Notes: generated from the sequence alone by a model not told the origin. Numbered from the stretch's first letter, positions 1 through 9,901 are shown. The stretch is DNA of 64,000 nt from an uncultured SAR116 cluster alpha proteobacterium (GCA_902622745.1 CACNQW010000002.1:1-64000); one strand, 5' to 3'. Made by a program: numbers and translations.

Positions 1-8
1 ATTTTATT

Positions 9-506
9 TTGGGTTTAAGAAAATTTAGTATATTTATATTTCTTATATTTTCTTGCTTTCTTACTTCAGGATGCTCAGATTTTAGGCAGGCGATTGGAAA
101 AGAAAAATTTATTCCAAATGAATATTCATTTGTAAATACACCCACACTTATCATGCCACCAGAATTTGGTAGCAAAGAGAATATCATCGAAAAAGGAAAT
201 TCTATTAATAAAACCCCTGAATTTAGTTTTACAAATAAAGATAAAAAATCAGGATTTGACACTTTATTCAATTTTAACTCAGTACCACAAGATATAAGAA
301 AAATAGTTGATGATGAAAATTTAGGTGTAAGAAGAAGTCAACGAAGTGGTTTTGACATTCTCGTTGGTAATAATCCCAAAGTTGGTGTTTATTTAGATTC
401 TGAAAAAGAAACTTTAAGAATTAAAAATAATAAAGAAAAATCTCTTTTATCAAAACCTTCACCCTCAATAAATACTAATGATGAAAAAAAGTTATTAATT
501 AAATAA
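9..506 (+). CDS. BamF-like (DUF3035) outer-membrane lipoprotein
   Basis: A 165-residue protein with a lipoprotein signal: a basic start, a hydrophobic run, and a lipobox ending LTSGC with the lipidated Cys at residue 22. Just after it comes a segment resembling the DUF3035 family (FRQAIGK, then a run ending TLIMPPEF), which in alphaproteobacteria is described as a subunit of the beta-barrel assembly machine (BamF). The rest is low-complexity and polar, as in that family. The start given is a TTG at the window edge, and a start further left, outside the window, cannot be excluded. It lies 6 bases before mutL on the same strand. The lipoprotein call is firm; the BamF assignment is by remembered family pattern. 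Confidence 0.6.
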   Translation: MGLRKFSIFIFLIFSCFLTSGCSDFRQAIGKEKFIPNEYSFVNTPTLIMPPEFGSKENIIEKGNSINKTPEFSFTNKDKKSGFDTLFNFNSVPQDIRKIVDDENLGVRRSQRSGFDILVGNNPKVGVYLDSEKETLRIKNNKEKSLLSKPSPSINTNDEKKLLIK

Positions 507-512
507 ATAAAT

Positions 513-2267
513 ATGGAGATTAGAACACTTCCTGATTTTTTGATTAATCAAATTGCGGCGGGAGAAGTAATTGAAAGACCTGCGTTTATAATTAAAGAGC
601 TTGTTGAAAACGCTATAGATGCAAAAGCTACAGAAATTAACATAATCGTTAAGGACGCTGGCAAAAAGGAAATTATTGTTTCTGACAATGGGATTGGTAT
701 GACTTCTGACCAATTAAAGCTTTGCATAAAAAGACATGCCACTTCCAAACTTCCTAATAATAATTTAAATGATATAAGTTTTTTAGGTTTTAGAGGTGAA
801 GCATTACCTTCAATTGCATCTATTAGCGAATTAAAAATAGAAAGTTGTAGAAAAGATTTAAATGAAGGTTGGTGTATAAAATTGAAAAATAACCAAGTTA
901 CTCAATTTTGTCCATCGCCCATCAAAATTGGTACAAAAATAATAGTAAATAATGTGTTTAAAAATGTGCCTGCAAGACTTAAATTTTTAAAATCTAATCA
1001 AGTCGAAAATAAAAATTCGTTACAAATCATAAAAAAAATAGCTTTAGGCCATCCTGAAATAAAATTTTCATATAAATTTGATGAAAATTTAAATCATATT
1101 TATAAAAAAGAAAATTTAAACTCTGAAGGTTTTAAACAAAGAATTTTAGAAGTGTTCCAAGATGATTTTTTTTCAAATTCATTGCTAGTTGAAAATAAAA
1201 TTCAATCTGATCTAGGCGATATGAAGTTGAAAGGGTTTATTAGCATTCCAAGTTATAATAAAGTGAATCAAAGTTATCAATTTTTATTTGTAAATGGTAG
1301 ACCAGTTCAAGATAGAGGCTTATCTGCAGTTATTAGGTTATCGTATAGAGACAATTTGCCTAGAGGAAGACATCCTTTATATTGTTTAATGCTAGATCTT
1401 TCAAATGATCAAATTGATGTAAATGTTCATCCTACAAAATTAGAAGTCAAGTTTCAAAATTATGAATTTTTAAAGAGTTTTGTAATAAACTCAATTACAA
1501 AAGCATTACAAATTAAAAATAATAATAAGATAAGTAAGACTTTTAACATTTCAGAAATAAGTAACAATCTTCCATCACATAAAAGTGAATTAGAAGAAAA
1601 AACCTTTCTAGATACTTTAAACGCAAATCCTAAAATTAAGACTTTATATGATCAAGAAAAGGATGAATTTTTAAAAAAAACAACAGAATACCCATTAGGA
1701 TCTGCTCTATATCAGTTTAAGAAAAATTTTATTATTTCTATTACCTCTAATGATATTTTATTAATTGATCAACATGCTGCGCATGAAAGAATATTATTCG
1801 AAAAAATGAAAAAAAATATTTCCAAACAAAATGTAACTAAGCAAATTTTATTAATTCCTATAAATATAAATATGGATCAAATTAAAATTAAAACATTATT
1901 TGAATATAATGACTTATTAAAAAAAATTGGATTAGAAATTGAAAAATTTGGTGAAAAGTCCATTCTTATTCGTGAAGTACCATCTTTATTAATTAATTAT
2001 GATATTAAACAAATAATCATTGATTTATGTGATGATTTAATGGAAATAGGAATTCCAAAAAGTCTTGATGAAAAAATTAATTTAATTTTAGGAAACATAT
2101 GTTGTCATAAATCGATAAGGTCAGGAAGAATATTAAATCTTGACGAAATGAACGCTTTGCTAAGAGAAATGGAAGTTACTCCAAACTCAGGTCAGTGTAA
2201 TCATGGAAGGCCTACTTCTATAGCTTTGTCTGTAAAACAAATTGAAAAGTTATTTGAGAGGATCTAG
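513..2267 (+). CDS. mutL: DNA mismatch repair protein MutL
   Basis: MutL couples mismatch recognition by MutS to strand removal. The N-terminal GHKL ATPase motifs are clear: ELVENAIDA with the Mg-binding Asn at residue 33, DNGIGM at 58-63, and GFRGEALPS at 92-100. The C-terminal domain carries the metal-dependent nicking motif DQHAAHERILFE near residue 418, plus CCHKSIRSG and CNHGRPTS. This is therefore the endonuclease-type MutL found in bacteria without MutH, not the E. coli type. Its 584 residues are normal for the family. The gene ends inside the end of the oppositely oriented rsmD, overlapping it by 18 bases. Confidence 0.95.
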   Translation: MEIRTLPDFLINQIAAGEVIERPAFIIKELVENAIDAKATEINIIVKDAGKKEIIVSDNGIGMTSDQLKLCIKRHATSKLPNNNLNDISFLGFRGEALPSIASISELKIESCRKDLNEGWCIKLKNNQVTQFCPSPIKIGTKIIVNNVFKNVPARLKFLKSNQVENKNSLQIIKKIALGHPEIKFSYKFDENLNHIYKKENLNSEGFKQRILEVFQDDFFSNSLLVENKIQSDLGDMKLKGFISIPSYNKVNQSYQFLFVNGRPVQDRGLSAVIRLSYRDNLPRGRHPLYCLMLDLSNDQIDVNVHPTKLEVKFQNYEFLKSFVINSITKALQIKNNNKISKTFNISEISNNLPSHKSELEEKTFLDTLNANPKIKTLYDQEKDEFLKKTTEYPLGSALYQFKKNFIISITSNDILLIDQHAAHERILFEKMKKNISKQNVTKQILLIPININMDQIKIKTLFEYNDLLKKIGLEIEKFGEKSILIREVPSLLINYDIKQIIIDLCDDLMEIGIPKSLDEKINLILGNICCHKSIRSGRILNLDEMNALLREMEVTPNSGQCNHGRPTSIALSVKQIEKLFERI

Positions 2268-2828
2268 TAACTTTTTAAAACACTGTAAGTAAGATGAACC
2301 AATTTTTTTTGAAAATATTGGTTCTAAATTAAGCTTGTCTATATTTAATAATTTATCTGTCTCAACTAATATAAGACCATTATTATTTAAAATTTTGTTA
2401 TCTGAAATAATTTTTAAAACAGTTGAATAAATATTTGAACTATATGGTGGGTCAAAATAAATGAAATCAAATTGAGGTAATACTAATTTTTCTATCTTGG
2501 TAATATCTTGCTTTAACACAAATAAGTTTTTACCAAGTTCAATATTTAATTTTATTTTAGATAAATTTTTATTGATTAAATTTATTGCATTTTGATTTTT
2601 ATCAATCATGTATACTTTTTTTGCCCCCCTGGAAAAAGCTTCAATTCCAATCCCACCTGATCCAGAGCATAAATCTAGAAAATATTTTCCCTCAATATTA
2701 CTTGAATACTTTTCTGAATTGATGATTGAGAATAAAGACTCTTTAAACCTATCAGTTGTAGGTCTTATTAAAAAGTCTTTAGGAATATTTAACTTATGCC
2801 CCTTAAATTTTCCTGAAATAATTCTCAT
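2250..2828 (-). CDS. rsmD: 16S rRNA (guanine966-N2)-methyltransferase RsmD
   Basis: This enzyme methylates G966 of 16S rRNA using S-adenosylmethionine. The 192-residue protein has the SAM-binding motif LDLCSGSGGIGIEA at 51-64, the Asp of motif II in MIDKNQNA, and the catalytic (D/N)PPY motif FDPPYS at 125-130. The N-terminal RIISGKFKG and RPTTDRFKE segments are characteristic of RsmD. It lies 7 bases downstream of the pseudouridine synthase gene on the same strand and is probably cotranscribed with it, a common pairing of rRNA modification genes. Confidence 0.93.
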   Translation of the reverse strand: MRIISGKFKGHKLNIPKDFLIRPTTDRFKESLFSIINSEKYSSNIEGKYFLDLCSGSGGIGIEAFSRGAKKVYMIDKNQNAINLINKNLSKIKLNIELGKNLFVLKQDITKIEKLVLPQFDFIYFDPPYSSNIYSTVLKIISDNKILNNNGLILVETDKLLNIDKLNLEPIFSKKIGSSYLQCFKKLLDPLK

Positions 2829-2835
2829 AAAATAT

Positions 2836-3564
2836 TTAAGATTTTAGTAATTTGTTAAAATTTTTATATTTAAGTTCAGTTAACTGTCCAGGTTTAAGGT
2901 CTTTTAAATTGAATGGACCGTAAGATATTCTTATCAGTCTATTTACTGTGCAACCAAAATGATCCATTATTTTTCTTATTTCTCGATTTTTACCTTCGTA
3001 TAGTCTCATAGTTAGCCATCTATTTTTCCCTTTTTCTTCTTCTAGTTCTAATTCGATAGGTTTGTATTTGATGCTATTCACTTTAATTCCATTTTTAAGT
3101 TGATCTTTGATTTTATTATTAATTGTTCCAAAAATTCTTACTTTATAAGTTCTTTGAAATTTATTTTGAGGTAATTCAAGTTTTCGAGCAAAGTCGCCAT
3201 TATTTGTTAATAACAATAATCCTTCAGAATTGAAATCAAGTCTACCAATAGATATTAATCTTTTATTAACTTTTAATTTTATTTCATCGAAAATATTTGG
3301 TCTTCCTTGTATGTCTTTTGTTGTTACTAGAAAGCCTTTTTTTTTATAATATAACCAAAGTCTAACTCTTTCTTTTTCTTTTAATTTTTGGTTATTAACT
3401 TCAATGATATCTTTTGTTGTAACATTTGTATTACAATTTTTAATAACATTACCATTTAACTTAACACATCCATTGTTAATTAAACGCTCAGCTTCTCGTC
3501 TTGAGCATAAGCCTGAATTGGCAATTTTTTTTGCTATTCTTTCATTAATGAAATTATTAACCAT
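2836..3564 (-). CDS. rluB: RsuA/RluB-family rRNA pseudouridine synthase
   Basis: The protein isomerises a uridine in ribosomal RNA to pseudouridine. An S4 RNA-binding domain occupies residues 8-50 (RIAKKIANSGLCSRREAERL). The catalytic motif GRLDFNSEGLLLLTN has the nucleophilic Asp at residue 110, and the RsuA-family motif EGKNREIRKIMDHFG follows near the C terminus. At 242 residues it matches the core of RluB/RsuA/RluF without the long C-terminal tail of RluB. The subfamily (23S U2605 versus 16S U516) cannot be settled by eye, so the symbol is a best guess. It is the first gene of a leftward pair with rsmD. Confidence 0.85.
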   Translation of the reverse strand: MVNNFINERIAKKIANSGLCSRREAERLINNGCVKLNGNVIKNCNTNVTTKDIIEVNNQKLKEKERVRLWLYYKKKGFLVTTKDIQGRPNIFDEIKLKVNKRLISIGRLDFNSEGLLLLTNNGDFARKLELPQNKFQRTYKVRIFGTINNKIKDQLKNGIKVNSIKYKPIELELEEEKGKNRWLTMRLYEGKNREIRKIMDHFGCTVNRLIRISYGPFNLKDLKPGQLTELKYKNFNKLLKS

Positions 3565-3630
3565 TATTAAGTTTATTATTAACTAATTCACTTTTACAAT
3601 ATTAATTAATTCAAATTAGAGGGGCTTTCA

Positions 3631-4068
3631 ATGTTAAAGTATGATGATTTTATGAAACTAGCTTTAAATGAAGCAAAAAAATGTTTACGAAAAAAAGAAA
3701 TTCCAGTTGGAGCAATTATCGTTGACGAATTTAAAAATATTATTTCAAAAGGATATAATAAAGTTGAAGAAAAAAATAATCCATTATACCACGCTGAGAA
3801 AATAGCAATTGATAAAGCTCTTTTAAAAACTAATAAAAGATACTTAGATAATTGTGATATTTGGGTAACATTACAGCCTTGCGAAATGTGTATGGGAATG
3901 ATAAAACAAGTAAGAATTAAAAGGTTGTATTATGGAGCAAGTATTCCTCATAATGGTATTAAAAATAAAATTAATAATAGAGAATGTAGTGAAATATATT
4001 CAGGGATACGAGAAGATGAATGTTCAAAATTAATAAAAGATTTCTTTAAAAAAATTAGGTCAGATTGA
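3631..4068 (+). CDS. tadA: tRNA-specific adenosine deaminase TadA
   Basis: TadA converts A34 to inosine in the anticodon of tRNA-Arg(ACG). The zinc deaminase motifs are complete: HAE at residues 54-56 (zinc His54 and proton-shuttle Glu56) and PCEMC with zinc ligands Cys84 and Cys87. PVGAIIVD is typical of the family, and 145 residues is the usual length. A good ribosome binding site, AGAGGGG at 3618-3624, fixes the ATG start. The stop overlaps the end of purD on the opposite strand by 9 bases. Confidence 0.93.
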   Translation: MLKYDDFMKLALNEAKKCLRKKEIPVGAIIVDEFKNIISKGYNKVEEKNNPLYHAEKIAIDKALLKTNKRYLDNCDIWVTLQPCEMCMGMIKQVRIKRLYYGASIPHNGIKNKINNRECSEIYSGIREDECSKLIKDFFKKIRSD

Positions 4069-5328
4069 TAATTTACCTATATCTTTTCGGTAAAAACCTT
4101 CAGACCAATTTATTTTATCTATAGTGTAATAAGCTTTTTTTCTACAACTTTCGATTGTGTCTGAAATTGACGTTATGCATAAAACTCTACCACCAGTAGC
4201 GATTAATTCATTTTTACTGTTAAGACCAGTTCCTGCATGAAAAATAATGATATCATCATCATTATCGAATGAAGAAATATTTGGTATGATTTTATTTTTT
4301 TCAAATTCATTTGGGTACCCTCTATTAGCGAGTACAACTGTTATTGATTTTTTATTTTTAAGTTTAATTAAACAGTTTTTTAAATCTTTATCTAATGATT
4401 TCAGCATAATTTCTAATATGTCTGTATCAAGTAATGGTAGAATGACTTGTGCTTCAGGGTCTCCAAAACGACAATTATATTCAATAAGTTTTGGTCCATC
4501 ATCAGTGATCATAACTCCAATATATAAAATCCCTTCATAATTTTTATTTTCTAAATGCATGCCTTTAATTGTTGGCTCAACAATGTCTTTAATTATTTTT
4601 TGAAGTATTTTTTGATTTAGAGTTGGTGCTGGCGAAACTGCTCCCATTCCTCCAGTATTTGGCCCGCGGTCATTATCAAAAGCTCGCTTATGATCTTGTG
4701 CTGTTCCTAAAAGCTTAAAATCATGTCCATCGGATACAACAAAAATACTTGCTTCTCTTCCAGATATTCTTTCTTCAATAAGAATTTTCGAACTAGATTG
4801 TCCAAACTTTTTGTTATTCAACATTTCTTCGCATGCTAGTTGTGCTTGTTCTTTGTTGTCACAAACAATAACCCCTTTTCCGGCAGCTAACCCATCTGCT
4901 TTTACCACGCAGTAACCATTCATTTTTTCTACTTCAGCTAATGCCAGTTCAATATCAGTAAAATAATTAAATGTTGGTTGAGGTATATAATATTTTTTGC
5001 AAAAATTTCTAGAAAATGTTTTTGAACCCTCAAGCATAGCTGCTTCAGCAGTAGGTCCAAATGCTTTAATGCCAATATTATTAAGTTTATTTTTAAGCCC
5101 TTTTACAAGTGGCACTTCAGGTCCAATAATAACAAGATTAGCTTCAATTAATTTTGCTAAATTGCAAAGTCCTTCTATATCATCAACAGGAATATTTTTG
5201 CATTCACCAAGCTTTTGCATTCCTGGATTTCCAGGAGTAATAAATAATTTACTTGTAAGAGGTGAATTTTTTATGGCTCTGGCAATTGCATGTTCTCTTC
5301 CACCACTTCCAACTAACAAAATAATCAT
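4060..5328 (-). CDS. purD: Phosphoribosylamine-glycine ligase PurD
   Basis: PurD catalyses the second step of de novo purine synthesis, joining glycine to phosphoribosylamine with ATP. Visible signatures are the N-terminal GSGGREHAIA at 7-16, the ATP-grasp segment VVKADGLAAGKGVIV, the GPNTGGMGAVSP loop, and EYNCRFGDPEAQ with metal-binding acidic residues. The length of 422 residues is standard. It diverges from xseA across 54 bases. The other purine gene in the window, purH, is about 44 kb away, so the pathway genes are scattered. Confidence 0.96.
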   Translation of the reverse strand: MIILLVGSGGREHAIARAIKNSPLTSKLFITPGNPGMQKLGECKNIPVDDIEGLCNLAKLIEANLVIIGPEVPLVKGLKNKLNNIGIKAFGPTAEAAMLEGSKTFSRNFCKKYYIPQPTFNYFTDIELALAEVEKMNGYCVVKADGLAAGKGVIVCDNKEQAQLACEEMLNNKKFGQSSSKILIEERISGREASIFVVSDGHDFKLLGTAQDHKRAFDNDRGPNTGGMGAVSPAPTLNQKILQKIIKDIVEPTIKGMHLENKNYEGILYIGVMITDDGPKLIEYNCRFGDPEAQVILPLLDTDILEIMLKSLDKDLKNCLIKLKNKKSITVVLANRGYPNEFEKNKIIPNISSFDNDDDIIIFHAGTGLNSKNELIATGGRVLCITSISDTIESCRKKAYYTIDKINWSEGFYRKDIGKLSI

Positions 5329-5382
5329 ATTTTAATTTCCAAAATTGTTTTTATTTCTAAAAATATGACATAGAATTTATAA

Positions 5383-6720
5383 ATGCCAACAAATTTTAAT
5401 TTAAATAATTCTGTTTTTTCTGTGTCCGATATTTCTGATTCAATCAAGAAATTGGTAGAACAAAATTTTTCATCAATTAAAATAAAAGGGGAAATTTCAA
5501 AGCCATCCTTTCCTGTATCAGGTCATATTTACTTCAATTTAAAAGATGAAAATTCAATTATTTCCGCAGTAATATGGAGATATAATTCCACTAAAATAAA
5601 TATAAACCTCGAAGAGGGCTTAGAGATAATATGTACAGGGAAACTTACAACTTTTTCTGGTCAGTCTAAATATCAAATTATTGTTGAATTAATAGAAATT
5701 TCAGGAGAAGGAGCTTTATTAAAGCTTTTTGAGGAAAGAAAAAGAAAATTTCTTAAATTGGGTTACTTTGAAAACAATCAAAAACAGAGATTACCTTTTT
5801 TACCTAGATCCTTAGCTATTATTACAAGTAAATCAGGTGCTGTAATTCAAGACATGATTAATAGAGTATTAGATAGATTTCCGTTAAAGATTTATTTGTT
5901 TTCTGTAAGTGTACAGGGCATTAATTCATCTAATGAAATTTCAAATGCAATAAAAAAGATAAATAAACTTAAGTTTGACAAAATTCTTCACGAAATTGAT
6001 GTTATAATTATAGCTCGAGGAGGTGGGAGTGTTGAAGATCTTTGGGGGTTTAATGAAGAGAATGTTATAATATCGACATTTGAAAGTAAAATTCCTATAA
6101 TTTCTGCTATTGGGCATGAAACTGATGTAACATTAATTGACTATGTTGCTGATTTGAGAGCACCAACACCCTCTGCGGCCATTGAATTATGTCTTCCTGT
6201 TGCAAAAGAATTAAAAAGAAAAATATTTGAATTAAATGCAAGGAGATATGTTGCTTATCAAAATAATTTAGAAAATTTAAAAAATTTATTATCTAAAATG
6301 AAATTAAGTAGGCCAAAAGATTTGTTAAATCATAAAATACAAAGTTATGATTTTATTCTAATGAACATGTCTAATTTAATGAATAAAAAAATTAAAGATA
6401 TTGAGAATATATTTTATACAAACTCTAATTTGCTAAAGCCACCTATTATTTTAATTAATAATTTGGAGAATAAATTCAATTTATTAATATTAAAGTTTTT
6501 AAATTCGTTTAAAAAAATAATTGATAGTAAAAAATTAAAATTAATGACAACATTAAAATTAATGGAAGCAAATAGTTTTCAAAATACTTTAAAAAAGGGA
6601 TTTGCTATAGTGCTTGATAATCAAAATAATATAATAAAAAAATATGATGATGCAAAAGGCTATCAAGAAGGTAAAGTTCAGTTTATTGATGGAATAAAAA
6701 AAATAACATTTAAAAATTAA
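5383..6720 (+). CDS. xseA: Exodeoxyribonuclease VII large subunit
   Basis: This is the catalytic subunit of exonuclease VII, a single-strand DNA exonuclease. An N-terminal OB-fold covers roughly residues 8-100 (IKGEISKPSFPVSGHIYFNL). The nuclease core contains ITSKSGAVIQDM, IARGGGSVEDLWGFN and ISAIGHETDVTLIDYVAD, followed by APTPSAAIE. A long helical region lies before a C-terminal GFAIV segment. The 445 residues fit the family. The small subunit xseB is not in this window. Confidence 0.95.
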   Translation: MPTNFNLNNSVFSVSDISDSIKKLVEQNFSSIKIKGEISKPSFPVSGHIYFNLKDENSIISAVIWRYNSTKININLEEGLEIICTGKLTTFSGQSKYQIIVELIEISGEGALLKLFEERKRKFLKLGYFENNQKQRLPFLPRSLAIITSKSGAVIQDMINRVLDRFPLKIYLFSVSVQGINSSNEISNAIKKINKLKFDKILHEIDVIIIARGGGSVEDLWGFNEENVIISTFESKIPIISAIGHETDVTLIDYVADLRAPTPSAAIELCLPVAKELKRKIFELNARRYVAYQNNLENLKNLLSKMKLSRPKDLLNHKIQSYDFILMNMSNLMNKKIKDIENIFYTNSNLLKPPIILINNLENKFNLLILKFLNSFKKIIDSKKLKLMTTLKLMEANSFQNTLKKGFAIVLDNQNNIIKKYDDAKGYQEGKVQFIDGIKKITFKN

Positions 6721-6724
6721 ATAA

Positions 6725-7612
6725 TTATTTCCCCCATCTTCTGTGAGCCCAAAGCCATTGCTCGGGCTTCTCAATTATCCATTGCTCTGTTCTTTTAGAA
6801 ATTAATTCAGTTAATTTGTAGACAGCATTATCATTTTTAATACTTTTTGATAATTTGATTTCATCTTCAATAGTTAATTTAAAATTAAGTAAGTTTAACC
6901 TTTCAACTCTTACCATAAAAATGGGAACGTCCCATTTAAGCGACATTATTGCTGCAGCTTGTGGAGTTGGTGTTTTTTTTCCAAAAAAAGGAACCATAAT
7001 ACCTTCTCTTAGAATTTGATCATTTGTTAATCCAATTACTTCACCATTCTTTAATTTATTTGCCATTCCAATAGCAGCTACACGTCCCTTTTTAAAAAAA
7101 TCAGCATTAATTCTACTATTCCTCGAAAATTGTAATTTATTTAATATCCAATTATTGATTGGTCTATAAACAAAACTTACTCGTCTTCCAGACATCTCTC
7201 CAACTCGCAATAAAAATTCCCAATTTGCTAAATGAGCTCCAATTAAAATAGCTGGACCTTTTTGAATTTTCTTGTGACCTGAAATAAAAATTTTTTTTGA
7301 TGAAATAATCTTATCTATATGAGGAAGTTCTCCGATTATTTGACCAAAATTAAACCAGAATCTCTTTGAAATTTTAATTTTTTCTGCTTCTTTTTTTTTT
7401 GGGAAAGCGATATTTAAATTATTAAGAACTCTTTTTTGATATTTGGTAAATGGAGCAATTAAATATACTAAAGATCCGCAAATTAATGAAGAAATCTTAA
7501 ATGGTAGAATTTTTAATATTAAAAAAAAAGGGAGTATAATTAATGCAACTATAGGGTCATGAATATATCTATCAATTTTTTTTTTAATTTTAAAAGATAT
7601 TGGGTCAGTCAT
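6725..7612 (-). CDS. lpxL: Lipid A late acyltransferase (LpxL/HtrB family)
   Basis: A membrane-bound acyltransferase that adds a secondary acyl chain to Kdo-lipid A. It has an N-terminal hydrophobic segment at about 22-38 and the HX4E catalytic signature GAHLANWEF with His127 and Glu132. It also has RPINNWILNK, the NDQILREGIMVPFFG block, and the C-terminal PEQWLWAHRRWG motif of the LpxL/LpxM family. The length is 295 residues. It is the last gene of a leftward operon and overlaps lpxK by 8 bases. Which acyl position it modifies cannot be told, and only one such enzyme lies in the window. Confidence 0.85.
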   Translation of the reverse strand: MTDPISFKIKKKIDRYIHDPIVALIILPFFLILKILPFKISSLICGSLVYLIAPFTKYQKRVLNNLNIAFPKKKEAEKIKISKRFWFNFGQIIGELPHIDKIISSKKIFISGHKKIQKGPAILIGAHLANWEFLLRVGEMSGRRVSFVYRPINNWILNKLQFSRNSRINADFFKKGRVAAIGMANKLKNGEVIGLTNDQILREGIMVPFFGKKTPTPQAAAIMSLKWDVPIFMVRVERLNLLNFKLTIEDEIKLSKSIKNDNAVYKLTELISKRTEQWIIEKPEQWLWAHRRWGK

Positions 7613-8591
7613 TTAATTTATTTTTTAGTAATGATTTTAAGCTTATTAAATCTTGTTTATCAAATTCAATTTTCATTTTAAGACAATTAATTTTTAAATG
7701 ATATTTTTTTGGTATCTTAACAATATCTTTCTCAGTAGTGATTAATTTAAGGTTATTTTCATTAGCAAGTTTTATAAGATCATCAATTTCATTTTCTTTA
7801 TAATTATGATGATCCTCAAATTCTTTTGTTAAAGCTATATTATAATTAGCGCTTTTAAGAGTATCAAAAAACTTTACGTTATTACCTAAGCCAGAGAAAG
7901 CTAAATATTTTTTTTTAACAGAAACTTTGTCAACTTTTATATAACTATTCAAAATATCTTTTTTTAAAATATTATTATTTTTTTTAAAATTTCGATTTCC
8001 GGTTAAGATAATTTTGTTTATATTTTTTTTGCATGAATTTAATGATTGTCTTAAAGGACCTGAAGGTAAACAAAACTCATTTCCAAATAATGATTTTCTA
8101 TCAACAGTCAAAAAACATAAGTCTTTTCCTATTGAATAATTTTGTAAGCCATCATCCATAACTATAATATTATAAATTTTCTTTTTTGAGTTTAAGTTCT
8201 CAATATATTTGACTCCCTCTAACTTATTCTTTGATACAACTGTTGGTCCTATATTTTTTAAAATTATAGCTTCATCTCCAAATTGTATAATATTATTATT
8301 AGCTATACATGGTTTAGAAATTTTACCTTTATAGCCGGAAGTCAAAAATATGGGACTATACCCCATTTTTTTTAGAATTTTAAATATAAATATTGATATC
8401 GGTGTTTTTCCAGTTCCACCTACATTTATGTTACCTACACATATTATTTTGAGATGAGAAGTGTAAGGTTTTGTTATAAGAAATTTTAATTTGTCTATGA
8501 TGATCCATAATAAAGAAAAAGGGTAAAGCATTAAGGAAATTAATTTGTATTGTAATGAGTTTGAGTACCACAAATTATAAAAAAAAGTCAT
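7605..8591 (-). CDS. lpxK: Tetraacyldisaccharide 4'-kinase LpxK
   Basis: LpxK phosphorylates the 4' position of the lipid A disaccharide at the inner membrane. The protein shows an N-terminal membrane-associated segment, the P-loop VGGTGKT at 57-63, the catalytic DDGLQ at 146-150, GPLRQSL, and the EFEDHHNY motif. The 328 residues are typical. It overlaps waaA by 4 bases upstream and lpxL by 8 downstream, in keeping with a lipid A operon. Confidence 0.94.
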   Translation of the reverse strand: MTFFYNLWYSNSLQYKLISLMLYPFSLLWIIIDKLKFLITKPYTSHLKIICVGNINVGGTGKTPISIFIFKILKKMGYSPIFLTSGYKGKISKPCIANNNIIQFGDEAIILKNIGPTVVSKNKLEGVKYIENLNSKKKIYNIIVMDDGLQNYSIGKDLCFLTVDRKSLFGNEFCLPSGPLRQSLNSCKKNINKIILTGNRNFKKNNNILKKDILNSYIKVDKVSVKKKYLAFSGLGNNVKFFDTLKSANYNIALTKEFEDHHNYKENEIDDLIKLANENNLKLITTEKDIVKIPKKYHLKINCLKMKIEFDKQDLISLKSLLKNKLND

Positions 8592-9901
8592 TTAATTACA
8601 CTTCTATTCTTGAACATTTCTAAAAGATAATCGCTAGCTTCATCTGCTCTTAATTGAGCATAACTACAAGCATCTAGGGCATTTTTGCCCATATCCTCTA
8701 GTATTAATGGTTGATTAAGTAATGAAATTACTTTTTCAATAAAAACATTTTTAAATTCTGGTGAGTTTTCAATTTTAATTGCACCTCCTGACCAAACTAG
8801 ATCGTTGATTTGCGCAGTACATTTTTCTGTGTAAGGCCCCATAATTACTGCCTTTCCTAAACTGGCAGCTTCTATAGGATTGTGACCTCCAATTTTTTTA
8901 ACTAAAGAGCCAGCTACAAAAACAAGATTAGAAATTTCAATTAATGATCCCATTTCTCCCATAGTATCTGCCAAATAAAAATAATCGCTTTGAGAAGGCA
9001 ATTCATCGTTGCTTCTACATTTAATATCATATCCAGCACTTAATATAAGTTTTTTTATATCTTTTCCTCTTTCAATATGCCGAGGAGTAATTATAATTAG
9101 TATATTATCAATTCCTTTGCTTCTTAAATTATTTGCAAGCCTAATTAGAATTTCTTCTTCGCCAGGATGAGTCGATGCAGCTAAAAAAATATTTTTATTT
9201 TTTAAACAACTTTTTAATTTCAATATATATTCAATATTAACTTGTGGTTTTTCAGCAATAGATTTTAAACTTGTTAAACTTTTCACTTTTTTGGAGCCTA
9301 AGGACTTAAATAATTCAGCATTTGATGGATCAACAGCCAAAACAAGATCAATTTTTTCAAAAACTTTTTTAGCTAACCCTCTTCCTAACCCTCGCCAAAA
9401 TCTAGAAGATTTTATGGACATCTGAGATGATGCTAAAATTAAGGGAATTTTTTTAACTGATGATCTATAAATTAAATTTGGCCAAAAATCTGATTCTACA
9501 AATATGGCCATTTCTGGCCTCCAAAAGTCTAAAAATTTGTTTACGAACTTTGGGTTATCAAGAGGATTAAATTGATGTGTTCCTGGAAACCCTTTTTTAA
9601 TTTTATTATTAACAAAGTTTGATGAAGTAACAGTATTTGTTGTAATTAAGAAATGGAATTTCTTTTTATCAAATCCGTTTTTTAACATTGAGTTTGCTAA
9701 GGCAAGAGCAGCAACTGATTCTCCAACACTTGAGCCATGTATCCAAATGATTTTTTTATTCTCTTTTCTTATATAACATTTACCAAATCTTTCATTAAGC
9801 CTTGATTTAATTTCTTTCCCTTTTTCAACTCTGAAATTAAGATAATTAATTAAAAAATAATCAATTAATTTCCATAAAAAATTATAAAACACATATGTCA
9901 T
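8588..9901 (-). CDS. waaA: Kdo transferase WaaA (KdtA)
   Basis: WaaA adds 3-deoxy-D-manno-octulosonic acid to the lipid A precursor. The signature IWIHGSSVGES ends at residue 62, with the putative catalytic base Glu61, and an N-terminal hydrophobic anchor precedes it. FVESDFWPNL, AASTHPGEEE, ITPRHIERG and GGHNPIEAASLGKAVIMGP are typical of this GT-B glycosyltransferase family. The 437 residues are normal. It sits directly between the DUF374 acyltransferase (no gap) and lpxK (4-base overlap). Confidence 0.95.
   Translation of the reverse strand: MTYVFYNFLWKLIDYFLINYLNFRVEKGKEIKSRLNERFGKCYIRKENKKIIWIHGSSVGESVAALALANSMLKNGFDKKKFHFLITTNTVTSSNFVNNKIKKGFPGTHQFNPLDNPKFVNKFLDFWRPEMAIFVESDFWPNLIYRSSVKKIPLILASSQMSIKSSRFWRGLGRGLAKKVFEKIDLVLAVDPSNAELFKSLGSKKVKSLTSLKSIAEKPQVNIEYILKLKSCLKNKNIFLAASTHPGEEEILIRLANNLRSKGIDNILIIITPRHIERGKDIKKLILSAGYDIKCRSNDELPSQSDYFYLADTMGEMGSLIEISNLVFVAGSLVKKIGGHNPIEAASLGKAVIMGPYTEKCTAQINDLVWSGGAIKIENSPEFKNVFIEKVISLLNQPLILEDMGKNALDACSYAQLRADEASDYLLEMFKNRSVIK

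Noticed and set aside
4247..5335. Two open frames antisense to purD
   Set aside because: purD motifs are complete across the region and the antisense frames resemble nothing known.
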